From contig MEWG01000028.1 of assembly GCA_001773295.1 (NCBI GenBank), positions 2,650-10,665 on the forward strand: a stretch of 8,016 nucleotides of DNA. Reading direction: 5' to 3'. Position 1 is the first letter of the stretch. The number at the start of each line of letters is the position of its first letter. Positions 1-7,440 of the stretch are shown one piece after another. Origin of the DNA: a candidate division WWE3 bacterium RIFOXYD1_FULL_39_9. GTDB taxonomy: Bacteria; Patescibacteriota; WWE3; UBA101185; UBA10185. Below the pieces are notes generated by a model, which did not search any database, was not told where the DNA came from, and was given only the letters and a program-made list of their open reading frames with translations. The translations under genes and the position numbers were made by a program.

Positions 1-1840
1 GCTGTATCTTGCCTTCTGCACGTAGTCTTAGTAACTCTTCAGGATTTGTGGTTATTAATCTATTTTCAGCCTCCGAAGCCATTACTTTAATGGCAACGTG
101 ATTTGCACCTGCAAAGAAAAGTCCTTCTCCGACGGCAGCCGACAAAAGTAATCTTTTCTCACCTTCAGATAAGTAAAATGTTTCGGCTACTTTATCTATT
201 GCTGCGGGGTGCTGTTTTAACAACACTTGAATTGACGAGTTTGTAACAATGGCTTTACCATATTCTGAGGTTAAGAAGTCATCGACATCTTGAGAGATGG
301 TAGTTAAACCGAGGTAATATTTTCTGGCTCGTTTTGCTATTCCGTAGATAAATCTGGCGCTATCCTCGTTTTGCATTAAATACCAAGCCTCTTCAACTAT
401 CAGGATTCTCTTTCTAAGATCTTTTCTGATTCTTGTCCATACAAAATCAAGGATCATGTAAAAAGCGATTGGTCTTAATGCCTCCTCCAAATTCTTGGTA
501 GAGAAAACGGTCATCTTGCTATTTAAATCGATATTCGATTGAGCATCAAAAATTCCTGTCATTGAACCTTTAATAAACTTCTCTAATCGCTCGGCCATAC
601 TTCTGGCTTCAGGTTCGTCGCTTCCCAATAACACTTTGTAAAGATCTTCCATAACCGGAGGTTCTTTTGTAGACTGAGTTTCCGGATCCGTAGTAATTCC
701 TTTTATTCTGTAAGTTTCAATAAGTGATCGGTCCAAAATTGCCTCTTCCGTAGGTGTTAAACCTCCGAGAATTAACTTAAATAATGTAATAAGCGCTATT
801 AACTTTTGGCCAAGTTCATTTTCACCTTCAACAGCAACACCGGAAAGATCGAATGGATTAATTTTTGCCGGGGAATTCGCCGAGAAATCAATGTAATTTC
901 CTCCTACCGCCTCGCAGAGAAGTTTGTACTCTTCTTCAGGATCGATGATCATGATTTCAGCGCCAAAAACCATAAGTCTTAGGGCTTCCAATTTAACAAA
1001 GTAAGATTTACCTGAACCCGATTTAGCAAAAACAACAGTATTAGCGTTTTCCATCGAAAACCTTTCAAAGATAACCAACGATCCGTTGTGTCTGTTTATT
1101 CCATACATAATTCCTTCTTCCATGGTCAAATCCGAAGAAGTGAATGGGAAGGTAGTAGCCAAACTTGTAGTATCCATATTTCTAGTGATTAAAAGTTTAT
1201 CTAGTCCCGCGGGAATAGTTGACTGGAATGCGTCTTCCATTTGAAGTGACGCGGTTTTAGAAATTAAAAGTAAGGAACCCAGTGTAGACTCAAGTCTTGC
1301 GGTAACTGTTTCCAACTCTTCTTGACTGGCAGCCGGAATATTAATGTAAAAAGAAAACTTAAAATATTTTTCTACGCCTTTTACCAACTGTTCTTGCAAT
1401 GCATTTGCGTCTTCGAGTGCCGCGGTTACAACCGGATCAATTAACCTGCCTTTTTCCCTGGTGGTCATTATGGTTGCCTCAAGTTCGGTTATTTTTCTTC
1501 TCAAATCATCAAGGATCATCTTCGATCTCACAGGATAGTAGAACATAGAAATATCTAGGGAGTGATCGAAGTTAATTACCGGAGATAGCCAGTTTGCACC
1601 AACAAATCTTGGGTAACCGGAAACAAACAGAGTTCTATAAAAAGTGTTGCCGATCTTTATATCGTTAAAATCAATTTCCATGGCAGAAGGGGCAATAATA
1701 TCTCGTACATTTATCATGCCCTCGGCCAGTATCTGTGCAGGAGTGCTGCCTGAAACATCCTGAGGAGCTTCGCTACCGGGTTGGCCGGGTACTTGTGGAG
1801 CTTTTTTCTTGAACATTGAAAAGATATTTAATTTAGCCAT
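1..1840 (-). CDS. virB4: VirB4-family type IV secretion ATPase (3' end cut by window edge)
   Basis: Cytoplasmic, membrane-associated AAA+/HerA-like ATPase that powers substrate transfer and pilus or channel assembly in type IV secretion. 613 complete codons lie in the window; the gene runs off the left edge, and by family length probably only a short C-terminal stretch is missing. The N-terminal ~270 residues form a VirB4-type non-ATPase region with a helical segment around 105-150. The Walker A motif AKSGSGKS is at residues 272-279, followed by the strand and acidic motif MIIDPEEEY. Walker B is LIVEEAW at 480-486 with the catalytic Glu pair E483/E484, and the conserved ISQD motif is around 515-518. 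All catalytic motifs are intact. The ATG at 1840 is supported by a GAGGAA ribosome site 8 bases upstream and lies 3 bp after the stop of the TraC-like gene, so the two are probably co-translated. VirD4 coupling proteins share the fold, but the VirB4-type N-terminus and neighbouring PrgI favour VirB4. Confidence 0.93.
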   Translation of the reverse strand, partial: MAKLNIFSMFKKKAPQVPGQPGSEAPQDVSGSTPAQILAEGMINVRDIIAPSAMEIDFNDIKIGNTFYRTLFVSGYPRFVGANWLSPVINFDHSLDISMFYYPVRSKMILDDLRRKITELEATIMTTREKGRLIDPVVTAALEDANALQEQLVKGVEKYFKFSFYINIPAASQEELETVTARLESTLGSLLLISKTASLQMEDAFQSTIPAGLDKLLITRNMDTTSLATTFPFTSSDLTMEEGIMYGINRHNGSLVIFERFSMENANTVVFAKSGSGKSYFVKLEALRLMVFGAEIMIIDPEEEYKLLCEAVGGNYIDFSANSPAKINPFDLSGVAVEGENELGQKLIALITLFKLILGGLTPTEEAILDRSLIETYRIKGITTDPETQSTKEPPVMEDLYKVLLGSDEPEARSMAERLEKFIKGSMTGIFDAQSNIDLNSKMTVFSTKNLEEALRPIAFYMILDFVWTRIRKDLRKRILIVEEAWYLMQNEDSARFIYGIAKRARKYYLGLTTISQDVDDFLTSEYGKAIVTNSSIQVLLKQHPAAIDKVAETFYLSEGEKRLLLSAAVGEGLFFAGANHVAIKVMASEAENRLITTNPEELLRLRAEGKIQ

Positions 1841-1843
1841 ATT

Positions 1844-2545
1844 TTATTCCTCAATAATCGCAGGGTTCACTATTGCCGTAGTGTAATCATCTACATTCGT
1901 TCTAATTCTCTGTCCGTGCACACTACTCGGGTTATAAATATCAAAGTATAGTTCAACCAATTCCTGAGTGGTTAACTGTCTGGACCTTACTCCGATACGA
2001 TTGAACTCTTTTATAACGTGATCAACTTTTGGCATCAATTGAATCTGCGCTTCTTTCAAAGCTTTGTCTACATTTACGTCTATCCTTTTATTGTGCGTAC
2101 CTGCTAGTCTTGTTAGCCAGTCAAATGCCCCGCTGTTAGGCTCACCTTCTACTCCACCACCCGAAGGTACCACCACATAAAATTTCTTATCCAAAACATC
2201 ATTCTGTCTAATAACTTCTTGGACAAATTTACGATAAGCCTCCGCCTGATGTTTCATGAGTGGATCGGTTATTTTGCTTTCAACACGTTGAACTTTTTCT
2301 ATATATTTTGAAATATCAAGCTTTTTGGATCTTAAAACTACCTGAACCGGAAATGTAATTGAGTTTAAAAGCATTGAGAATGCCGCGATGATTGCGTCCT
2401 GTTCAATTTCGGAAAGTAAATCAAAGTTAACAGCCGTTGTTTGTAGCACAGAGCAAACTACACCATTTTTGAGAATAACCAGATCGTTTTTAATGTCTAA
2501 AATGTCAAGATGATCTTGGGTTGTTGGATTAGGTTTATTTGCCAT
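1844..2545 (-). CDS. TraC-like protein, resembles the VirB4 N-terminal domain
   Basis: A 233-residue protein with no predicted membrane segment and no Walker motif. Residues 13-72 (ILDIKNDLVILKNGVVCSVL onward, then NFDLLSEIEQD and LLNSITFPVQVVL) match the pattern of the N-terminal domain of VirB4/TraC ATPases, which precedes the motor. The region K121-P127 (KFYVVVP) and the late segment GVRSRQLTTQELVELYFDIYNP, around 185-206, are also typical of that domain. It sits between the PrgI-like gene (5 bp gap) and virB4 (3 bp gap). It probably binds VirB4 or PrgI at the inner membrane and acts as a separate assembly or regulatory subunit; this is inference. Upstream of the ATG there is only an A-rich tract and a weak GTGGGT about 11 bases away, so translational coupling to the PrgI-like gene is likely. 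A short glycine-rich loop (about 128-140) separates its two halves. Confidence 0.8.
   Translation of the reverse strand: MANKPNPTTQDHLDILDIKNDLVILKNGVVCSVLQTTAVNFDLLSEIEQDAIIAAFSMLLNSITFPVQVVLRSKKLDISKYIEKVQRVESKITDPLMKHQAEAYRKFVQEVIRQNDVLDKKFYVVVPSGGGVEGEPNSGAFDWLTRLAGTHNKRIDVNVDKALKEAQIQLMPKVDHVIKEFNRIGVRSRQLTTQELVELYFDIYNPSSVHGQRIRTNVDDYTTAIVNPAIIEE
1847..1852 (-). promoter_or_regulatory. Shine-Dalgarno site of virB4
   Basis: On the minus strand GAGGAA lies just upstream of the virB4 ATG at 1840, with GAGG separated from it by 8 bases. It overlaps the last codons of the upstream TraC-like gene. It is the only strong ribosome-binding site among the gene starts in this window, so VirB4 may be translated more independently than its neighbours. 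Confidence 0.7.
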
Positions 2546-2550
2546 TTTTT

Positions 2551-4161
2551 TTATTTACCCACAAATTCAATCGGTGGAATAATATCTCCCTTCGCTTCCA
2601 ATGAAATTATATCAAAGGTTTGAGTGTCTGCGCTGGGACTTACTTCAATAGTATACATTCCATTTGATAGTGGTGTCATGAGTGTAAATTGCCCGAGAGT
2701 GTTTGACTTGAGTGCGCGCACTGCCTCGCCCTTCTGATTCTTAATGATTAGCAGCACACCTTCCATCACGGTACCGTCTTGTTTTTTTACAATTCCCGAA
2801 ACAACATTTGGCCTACTAGTTAATGGCTGGATTTTTGCATAAACAGGTTTAGAAGGACTGGATGTATCTACATTAAATTGTTCTTTTTCCTTCAACTTAT
2901 TTTGTAAATCCAATATCTGCCTTTGTAAAGATTCGTAATCTGACTGAGTTCTTTCCTTCTCAGTTTGCAGTTTGGTAATCATTTCTTCTTTTTGAGATGC
3001 CTCGACAGGTGTCGGCGCGGACTCTTTTGAAACTTTCAGGCTCTCTATTTCCTGAGATAGTCTATCTTTCTCCTGTTTCAATTCTTCTATCACCTCCACC
3101 GCTTCGACGTTTACTTCTCCACCTTGCTCAACATTCAATTGTGCCGGAGTCACTTTCACCTCGTCCTGTGTAGCTTTAGTAATAGCACCACTGCCTTTTA
3201 TTTGCTCCAAGAGTTTCTGAAGTCTATCTGCCTTCTCCTGAATATCATCTTCGATTTCTAATTGTTCTGAAGTTTGAATAACCTTCTCACCTCTAATCGG
3301 TAAAACAAGCTCTCCTCCATACGGTAAAAGATTTACAAACTTTCTTCCTGCGTGCATGTCCGGAGTAAGAGGTGCGACAGCGACTGTATCTCTGGCTGTT
3401 TGTCGGCGCGCTTCCCTTTCCCTGGCTACTCTTATCTTATGTGATTTTCTTTCGATATCCGCAGGTGTCCTTTTCTTCTCAATAACCGGTTTCGGTTCTG
3501 CACTTACCTCTGCCGGCTGCTCCTGCGGCTTTTCATCACCTGTTTCTTTTTCTGGCTGTGTCTCGGGCTCTTCCCCGGGCAACGGTGGTTCAACCGGAGC
3601 AACTTCTTCTACAGCTTCTTCTTCGTAGGTTACGGAAACTGCCGGAGCAGCAGGCTCAATAATACCTACCATTTGCCTGACCTTCATAATGTATTCTTTT
3701 TCCGGAATATCCAGTGGATCCTCTTTTTCTTCCTTTAGTTGAAATTCAAGGTAATCTTCAAGTTTTCTACGGCTGGAAGTAGGTGCCAGAGTAATCATTT
3801 CCTGACGCACAACCGCAATATTTTCATACATGAAAGCTGATGGGACTGTAGGCTCTTTTTTCCAAATACGCTGTGTTGGAGAATAAATTGCTTTAAAAAA
3901 GTTTACAATCCATTCATCGAGGCCGCGCTCCTGAATTGGTATAAAAGCCAGACCCAGTCCAAGTAATGTAAAGAATATAACTACCGGCCATTTGAAAATA
4001 CCGGCTACAGTTACGGTCGCCAAGTAGGATATACCGCCGCAAATCATTAGATATGCGAACTGACGCATGGTTAAATCACCGATAAGTTTAAACTCAACAT
4101 CCATGATGTTTTGGGGAACTGCGTGTTGTTTATTTGTCTGTGGTAAATCGGCTAAAGGCAT
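2551..4161 (-). CDS. PrgI/VirB3-like type IV secretion membrane protein with long coiled-coil and beta-domain tail
   Basis: The N-terminal ~105 residues are a PrgI family (VirB3-like) module: a HAVPQNIMDVEFKLIGDLT segment and RQF (residues 13-35), two adjacent membrane helices at about 36-54 and 58-76, then an amphipathic basic stretch ending RIWKKEP near 103. VirB3-type proteins dock VirB4 at the inner membrane. Family members are usually about 100-130 residues, but this one has 536. The extension contains an acidic, proline/glutamate-rich linker (about 168-227), a basic helix (228-258), coiled-coil-like helices (about 296-325, 355-378 and 390-428) and a C-terminal domain (about 452-534) with the SGIVKKQDGTVMEGVLL, LKSNTLGQFTL and GMYTIEV pattern of carboxypeptidase-regulatory-like/Cna-B beta sandwiches. 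Lysines and arginines flank the helices on both outer sides, predicting both termini in the cytoplasm. It lies 18 bp after the fusion gene and 5 bp before the TraC-like gene. No Shine-Dalgarno site is visible. The PrgI call is firm; the role of the tail is unknown. Confidence 0.88.
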   Translation of the reverse strand: MPLADLPQTNKQHAVPQNIMDVEFKLIGDLTMRQFAYLMICGGISYLATVTVAGIFKWPVVIFFTLLGLGLAFIPIQERGLDEWIVNFFKAIYSPTQRIWKKEPTVPSAFMYENIAVVRQEMITLAPTSSRRKLEDYLEFQLKEEKEDPLDIPEKEYIMKVRQMVGIIEPAAPAVSVTYEEEAVEEVAPVEPPLPGEEPETQPEKETGDEKPQEQPAEVSAEPKPVIEKKRTPADIERKSHKIRVAREREARRQTARDTVAVAPLTPDMHAGRKFVNLLPYGGELVLPIRGEKVIQTSEQLEIEDDIQEKADRLQKLLEQIKGSGAITKATQDEVKVTPAQLNVEQGGEVNVEAVEVIEELKQEKDRLSQEIESLKVSKESAPTPVEASQKEEMITKLQTEKERTQSDYESLQRQILDLQNKLKEKEQFNVDTSSPSKPVYAKIQPLTSRPNVVSGIVKKQDGTVMEGVLLIIKNQKGEAVRALKSNTLGQFTLMTPLSNGMYTIEVSPSADTQTFDIISLEAKGDIIPPIEFVGK

Positions 4162-4167
4162 ACATTA

Positions 4168-4173
4168 ATTGTA
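4168..4173 (-). promoter_or_regulatory. Possible -10 element for the PrgI-like gene
   Basis: The minus strand reads TACAAT, five of six matches to the TATAAT consensus, ending 6 bases before the ATG at 4161. A transcript from it would begin at about the start codon and so be leaderless, which fits the lack of a ribosome-binding site. No good -35 hexamer is visible 16-18 bp upstream. It lies in the 18-bp gap after the fusion gene, so read-through from that gene is an equally good explanation for expression. Confidence 0.3.
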
Positions 4174-4179
4174 CATTGT

Positions 4180-7100
4180 TCACTGAAGTTTTACATAAAA
4201 CTTCTGGTCGGTATTTAGGACACCGGAAGAGGTAATAACATTTTCCGCAACCGTTAATCCTTCGGTAATATTGTTTACCGTATGCCCAAAAGGTACGTCA
4301 AACGAGAATCTATATTCATCAATTTGAGTTCCGGATTGTTTTTGCCAATAAAGCGCGTACTCCTTGTTTTCTTTAGAGATTGTAAATTCTGCCGGAAGAT
4401 CAAATTCCAATGTTAATGCTAACTTTTCAGTCGGATTTAAGGTAAACGATGTTCCGAACGTAATATAATTACCATCTGTTGAAACTACAATATCTTTAAA
4501 AATATCTTTAGCTTCGCCCTCATTTACTTTGATTTTTGCACCTGTTAGTTTTGCACCATTTTGAGTGTAAACTCTCACATAATCTTTATAAGGTCCGCCC
4601 GGCCACGCGGAATCGGTTCCGGTATGGTCGTAATTTAACGTTAAAACTCCACGAAGAAGCCCGTCGCGAGTTACAGACACAACCTGATAATTTAAGTTAT
4701 TTTTCACAAAATAATTTGCTTTCGTTCCGCCCAAGTTTGCATTTACTACATACAAATAGTCACTCGTTGTATTTACCAAACCACCGTCCCAGTTATTAAC
4801 CTTTAGAAGTTCATTTATAGGATCGTTTGAAAATGTGATTAACAGATGCCTGTCGTTTAATGCATACCCCATCTCGGCCAGCAGCTGAGGAAGCTGTTCT
4901 CTGGACAATGAAAATATTTTTTCCATTAACTTTCCGCCTAAAACTGTCAAAAAAGATCTCTTACTGTCCGAACCGTTCACATAATTAAACTCGCTGTGAT
5001 ATTCGGCTCTTTCGTAAAGATTTTCAGCGTTTATTTCTTCGTTGTACGCTGTTAAGAAAATCGGTCCGGTTGCTCGCAGAATATTTTGAACAAAATACAA
5101 ATCTACCGCTATTATTCCATCAAGTTTTTCCCCTGTTACTCTGTAGTACAAGTCAGAGATTGTGTTTGCAGATGTTGGAAAATCAGGATCCCAGTTGGCA
5201 TTTCTAATGTGAAGTTTATCTTCGTTTAAGAATGTTTTTATCTGTTCCGACGGGGCAACACTAATACCCTTTAAATCTATTTGACCGTCGGGGTTATAAA
5301 TATCGTCAATTACCAAATCCTTAATTTTTCCTTTTTCGAAAGTTAATAAACCATACGAACCTATGAAACCGCCGGTCGGTCTGATCTCGTTAGAATTTTG
5401 GAAAAGAATCATGTATTTTTTGCTTTGATCCGCGCCCAAAATATTTGGGAACGAGCTTAGTACGGGTACGGCCATATCAAGCCCTTTAGAAACAATTTCC
5501 AGCGTCTTGCTGTATTCCACAGCCTTTTCCTGAACCATCGCTGGAAGTACAGCGGTATTTACATTTTTAAAGTCAGCAACAGCGAGTTGAAAACTATTTT
5601 TGGATACTTCGACCTGAGTCTTAACATTTTCAAAACTAGTTGGATCAAGCTCAGTTGTTGTATCGGGACGCACCACTTCCCATAGATTTTCGAATGGTTT
5701 AATTGCTTCGGCCAGAGTGTAGCCAGATTTTGAAAAATGGGCTAATGAACTAATTAACTTATCCGTACTTTCAAATTGATCTTTTTTGTTTGTTACTACA
5801 AAAACCCATTTTAAGTTTTCGAATGAATTTTTTGCTTTGACTAAGTTTTTATACGATGCTCTAGCGTTAACTCTAACGCCTTCGGAGTCAAGCTGACCCA
5901 CAGAGGTTGCTAATGAGTTAAGAGCTGTGGAACTTGCTCGCACATAAAAATATGTCTGAGCAATCGGCAAAACCAAAAATATTAACAGTGCGGAAATAAA
6001 CACACCCAGAAAACTTAAAAATGCTACGGATCTAAATTTGTTCAAAAATGGAAACGCAGCAAACACGCTTGGTCTGCTTTTCTTTATTTTTGGCTGAGCA
6101 GTTTTAAAATTTGCGATTTCTGCGTTATTCCCAAATGTAGGAACAGTACTGACTGGTGCTGGAGAAGCGGTAACTGGTTGAGGCGGTTGTGTAACCGCGG
6201 ACGGTGCCTGAACAATCGGTGACATTGATTTCACGTCCTGTAAGCTAAAAAGCTCTTCGGCTGGTGCGATAGTTGATGTAACAACGCTTTCCACTCCTGC
6301 TTTATTTTCAATTAACTCCGCCGGTTTAAAACTATGTACATTAGACTTGTACCCAAAGTACTCCAGGGATTTTACAAGACCTTCTTTTAGTTCTACGCGA
6401 GGATCCCACCCAAGTTGAGTTAAGTTAAACAAATCCGGAATTTTTGGGGCTGGTTTATAGCTGGATTGACCTTCATCGTTCTTAAATATAATCTCCACCT
6501 CCCTGTCGGCTACGTTTTTCACTAAATAAGCAAGCTGTAGTACGGATGTTGGCTGGTGCCACACTAAGGAATAAATCGTTCCTTTTGAGTTTTCGTTAAA
6601 AAGCGCCTTTAAAATTCCCGAAACTGCGTCGCTGATATATAAATAATATTCCTTATTAGAACCCTCTCCCGTTACGGTAATATTTCTATGCTCGATTAAA
6701 TCTCTCATGAAAGTTCCGAGAGAACCGCTAGACGAAAGATCCATGCGAGGTCCGTATATTTCCGGAAGTCTTACAATTCTTAGATCAGTATCGTTCTTCT
6801 TGTAATATTCCCAAACCAAAGCCTCGGCATATCGCTTAGCCTCGGTGAGCATGTACTTATTCTCATCTATTTTGTTGCTTCCGAAATATTCTTCTAGCTC
6901 TAACTGAGACATTCTGCCTTCGTACACATCTATGCTGGATGCCAACAAAAATTTAGCGTTAGATCTTTGTGCTAGATCCAACAAATTTTTGGTTCCGACT
7001 GCATTTGTTAGTAAAGCAGTTAAATTTACAAGCTCCTTGCTAAAAAGATATTCCTCTAGGCCGGCCATATGAAATATATAGTCAACACTCTCGATTTCCG

Positions 7101-7326
7101 GAGGTAGTCCTGAGTTGATATCCACGTTATATAGCGCAAAATTAGGATTCTGTAAAAGATGGTTGATGTGAATGTCTTTACCGGTATTAAAGTTGTCTAA
7201 AACAATAACTCTAGCACCTCTGGAGAGCAGAGCTTCGCATAAATGGGAGCCTATGAAACCGGCGCCACCGGCGATAAGCGCGGTAGGAGCAAGGGCAGAT
7301 TTTTTAATAACATTCTTCTTAGGCAT
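4180..7326 (-). CDS. Epimerase/dehydratase (extended SDR)-transmembrane-DUF4012 fusion protein
   Basis: A 1048-residue protein in one open frame. Residues 14-325 are an extended short-chain dehydrogenase: NAD-binding GGAGFIG (20-26), acidic D44 after the second strand, ASSIDVY (129-135) holding the expected active-site Ser131, RLPEIYGPRM (186-195) and a C-terminal GWDPRVELKEGL segment (306-317). The pattern is closest to UDP-glucuronate decarboxylase/GalE-type nucleotide-sugar enzymes. The usual YxxxK is altered: K164 is present but the residue four before it is L160, with Y158 two residues earlier, so activity is doubtful. A proline/alanine/serine-rich linker (about 370-398), a basic patch (411-432) and one membrane helix (about 433-456) follow, predicting a cytoplasmic enzyme domain and an outside C-terminus. 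Residues 460-635 are mainly helical. DUF4012 covers about 636-1000, marked by QNSNEIRPTGGFIGSYG (643-659), NANWDPDFPTSA (709-720) and LDGIIAVDLYFVQNIL (735-750). DUF4012 has no established function; it commonly neighbours surface-polysaccharide genes. The ATG at 7326 has no ribosome site. Confidence 0.9.
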   Translation of the reverse strand: MPKKNVIKKSALAPTALIAGGAGFIGSHLCEALLSRGARVIVLDNFNTGKDIHINHLLQNPNFALYNVDINSGLPPEIESVDYIFHMAGLEEYLFSKELVNLTALLTNAVGTKNLLDLAQRSNAKFLLASSIDVYEGRMSQLELEEYFGSNKIDENKYMLTEAKRYAEALVWEYYKKNDTDLRIVRLPEIYGPRMDLSSSGSLGTFMRDLIEHRNITVTGEGSNKEYYLYISDAVSGILKALFNENSKGTIYSLVWHQPTSVLQLAYLVKNVADREVEIIFKNDEGQSSYKPAPKIPDLFNLTQLGWDPRVELKEGLVKSLEYFGYKSNVHSFKPAELIENKAGVESVVTSTIAPAEELFSLQDVKSMSPIVQAPSAVTQPPQPVTASPAPVSTVPTFGNNAEIANFKTAQPKIKKSRPSVFAAFPFLNKFRSVAFLSFLGVFISALLIFLVLPIAQTYFYVRASSTALNSLATSVGQLDSEGVRVNARASYKNLVKAKNSFENLKWVFVVTNKKDQFESTDKLISSLAHFSKSGYTLAEAIKPFENLWEVVRPDTTTELDPTSFENVKTQVEVSKNSFQLAVADFKNVNTAVLPAMVQEKAVEYSKTLEIVSKGLDMAVPVLSSFPNILGADQSKKYMILFQNSNEIRPTGGFIGSYGLLTFEKGKIKDLVIDDIYNPDGQIDLKGISVAPSEQIKTFLNEDKLHIRNANWDPDFPTSANTISDLYYRVTGEKLDGIIAVDLYFVQNILRATGPIFLTAYNEEINAENLYERAEYHSEFNYVNGSDSKRSFLTVLGGKLMEKIFSLSREQLPQLLAEMGYALNDRHLLITFSNDPINELLKVNNWDGGLVNTTSDYLYVVNANLGGTKANYFVKNNLNYQVVSVTRDGLLRGVLTLNYDHTGTDSAWPGGPYKDYVRVYTQNGAKLTGAKIKVNEGEAKDIFKDIVVSTDGNYITFGTSFTLNPTEKLALTLEFDLPAEFTISKENKEYALYWQKQSGTQIDEYRFSFDVPFGHTVNNITEGLTVAENVITSSGVLNTDQKFYVKLQ

Positions 7327-7348
7327 AAGGGCAGTTTTGGTTATATCT

Positions 7349-7377
7349 AGTATATTTTTTTAATTTAAGATTTACAA
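7349..7377 (-). promoter_or_regulatory. Putative promoter of the epimerase-DUF4012 gene and downstream operon
   Basis: On the minus strand TTGTAA (7377-7372, four of six matches to TTGACA) is followed after 17 bp by TATACT (7354-7349, five of six matches to TATAAT). Transcription would start near 7342, leaving a leader of about 16 bases before the ATG at 7326, with no Shine-Dalgarno motif in it. Spacing is ideal, but the region is very AT-rich so chance matches are likely. With gaps of 18, 5 and 3 bp downstream, this promoter could serve all four minus-strand genes. Confidence 0.45.
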
Positions 7378-7418
7378 GGATATAGATTATATTTTACAGA
7401 TGTTTATGCTCCACAACC

Positions 7419-7427
7419 TGATATAAT
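7419..7427 (+). promoter_or_regulatory. Extended -10 promoter of the Wzz-like gene
   Basis: TGATATAAT is an exact match to the extended -10 consensus TGnTATAAT; no convincing -35 is seen 17 bp upstream, which extended -10 promoters do not need. It overlaps the first in-frame ATG (7426). Transcription would start about 7 bases downstream, near 7434, after that ATG but just before the next in-frame ATG at 7441. This decides the start codon in favour of 7441 and implies a leader of only a few bases. Confidence 0.55.
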
Positions 7428-7440
7428 GAACCAGAATTAT

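Noticed and set aside
3356..3628. 90-residue open frame on the plus strand
   Set aside because: Entirely antisense to the acidic/Pro-rich linker of the PrgI-like gene; low-complexity Ser/Gly/Cys composition is what the reverse of Glu/Pro/Ala codons gives. No ribosome site or family resemblance.
4180..4182. TGA stop of the fusion gene read as glycine (recoded TGA of some CPR lineages)
   Set aside because: Read-through would add only four codons before TAA, and no other gene here has an internal in-frame TGA, so the standard code is the simpler reading.
4174..4200. Possible terminator between the fusion gene and the PrgI-like gene
   Set aside because: No GC-rich stem followed by a T-run is present on the minus strand; the gap is too short and the genes are probably co-transcribed.
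4536..4799. 87-residue open frame on the plus strand
   Set aside because: Lies inside the DUF4012 coding region on the opposite strand, with His/Leu/Ser-rich composition and no recognisable motif.
7172..7363. 63-residue open frame on the plus strand
   Set aside because: Antisense to the NAD-binding segment of the fusion gene and its promoter; no support as a gene.
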